Of a stretch of 52,037 bases of DNA, positions 51,418 to 52,037 are shown one piece after another; position 1 is the first letter of the stretch, and every line of letters begins with the position of its first letter. The DNA lies in assembly GCA_013152275.1 (NCBI GenBank), contig JAADGS010000021.1, positions 6,161 to 58,197 of the forward strand, written 5' to 3'. Below the pieces are notes generated by a model that was given only the letters and a program-made list of their open reading frames with translations, was not told where the DNA came from and did no database searches. The translations under genes and the position numbers were made by a program. Source of the DNA: Actinomycetota bacterium. GTDB lineage: Bacteria > Actinomycetota > Acidimicrobiia > Spongiisociales > UBA4744.

Positions 51418-52037
51418 CTACTTCAGGAGATTCGTGACGATGCCGTCTGCTGCAGCGTCCGATGCCACGTTGACCGTTCCTTGGTCGATGTCGATGATGA
51501 GTGCTTGGCCTTGCGCGAGTGACGACACCGCTTGGGCGAGCTTCGGGACGTCGATAAACCGTGCTGCAGCCGGAAGGTGGGAGTCGTCGGCAGGTTCGCT
51601 GTCCCAGGCGATCAGTTGCAGGGTTCCGTGACGAGGACGTACGGCGTTGATATCGACGAAAGGGAACTTCTCGCCCAAGGAATACGGGCCGATGAACCCT
51701 GCAGGCGTGCGAAAGCCCACCGCCCGGTGGTCGCGGACAAAGCCAGGCGGAACGATGGCGAGCGCCCGAAACTCGACGAGGTCGAGTGCCTCCACGGCGC
51801 CGGCGGGCAGGTCTTCGGGCAGGACGAGTTGACGTCTCTCAGCAGGCGTGTCGAGGAATGCCTGCAGTGGATCCGGTGGAGTCTGGACGCGACCTTCCGC
51901 CTCCCAGGCTCGCTGGAGGATCGGGCTGGGGTCTGAACGTCCGCCGTTGGCGCGTTCGAACAGCTCTCTGGCGAGTGAACTCAGGGCGTTGCGAAGCGCC
52001 TCCGGACCCGACTCGCCTGGCCCGAGCAGGGTCTCAA
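51418..52037 (-). CDS. Uncharacterised protein, 5' partial
   Basis: The minus-strand frame is open from the window edge to the stop at 51418, at least 206 residues; a GTG at 51795 is internal. The visible N-terminal part is helical and polar (ESGPEALRNALSSLARELFE, then a proline-rich stretch), followed by a more beta-rich part (LDLVEFRALAIVPPGFVRDH, RTPAGFIGPYSLGEKFPFVD). The C-terminus, ALIIDIDQGTVNVASDAAAD, is acidic. I do not recognise the family. Its position beside an integrase remnant suggests accessory DNA. Confidence 0.65.
   Translation of the reverse strand, partial: ETLLGPGESGPEALRNALSSLARELFERANGGRSDPSPILQRAWEAEGRVQTPPDPLQAFLDTPAERRQLVLPEDLPAGAVEALDLVEFRALAIVPPGFVRDHRAVGFRTPAGFIGPYSLGEKFPFVDINAVRPRHGTLQLIAWDSEPADDSHLPAAARFIDVPKLAQAVSSLAQGQALIIDIDQGTVNVASDAAADGIVTNLLK

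Overview
The window is about 52 kb of high-GC DNA, densely packed and almost entirely chromosomal housekeeping sequence. The gene content points to an actinobacterium: an InhA-like FabI, a two-gene AdnAB-type helicase-nuclease pair, a DUF1023 alpha/beta hydrolase, a DUF488 protein and zinc-ribbon forms of L28 and L32. The mix, with PlsB and a membrane-anchored Mur ligase, would fit a deep branch such as Acidimicrobiia. The phylum is fairly secure; the class is inference.

Layout. Positions 1-8138 hold the end of a secreted AMIN-like/Gmad2 protein, the minus-strand ffh-rpsP-khpA-rimM translation/SRP cluster, a plus-strand nucleoside-salvage operon (upp, an alkyltransferase-like gene, deoA, punA) and etfBA. 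Positions 8174-19282 are one long minus-strand run, recG-rsmD-coaD-coiled coil-DUF177-rpmF-plsX-rnc-acyP-smc-ftsY-cdd, with many 1-4 nt start/stop overlaps. Then come rpmB, a cold-shock-like gene and a lone Lrp/AsnC RAM domain (+), a wall cluster ddl/Mur ligase/hydrolase (-), a GAF histidine kinase (+), fabI (-) and two tandem 89-residue paralogues of unknown family (-).

Positions 27095-28460 are the oddest stretch: a 1.37 kb divergent intergenic region with two 98% identical 180 bp hairpin-rich repeats 283 bp apart, a partial third copy, a 72 bp tandem duplication and four TTCGCGA pairs, each with exactly 21 bp spacing. It is flanked by the tandem paralogues and a stand-alone RecB-like Fe-S nuclease. 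Further on are gdhA, DUF488, the AdnAB-like pair, a DsbA-like protein, dtd, a second membrane histidine kinase, plsB, an ECF sigma/zinc anti-sigma pair, DUF2892, a DUF1023 hydrolase, a three-gene ABC exporter, a phosphoribosyltransferase and a hybrid kinase.

The right end (50577-52037) has a CAU tRNA directly followed by the C-terminal remnant of a tyrosine recombinase, decayed sequence and a gene running off the window: the edge of an old integrated element.

Regulation. At least seven genes have a TANNNT -10 hexamer 6-8 nt before the start codon and no Shine-Dalgarno, so leaderless transcription looks common. Others have clear GGAGG-type sites. Three histidine kinases lie here without adjacent response regulators.
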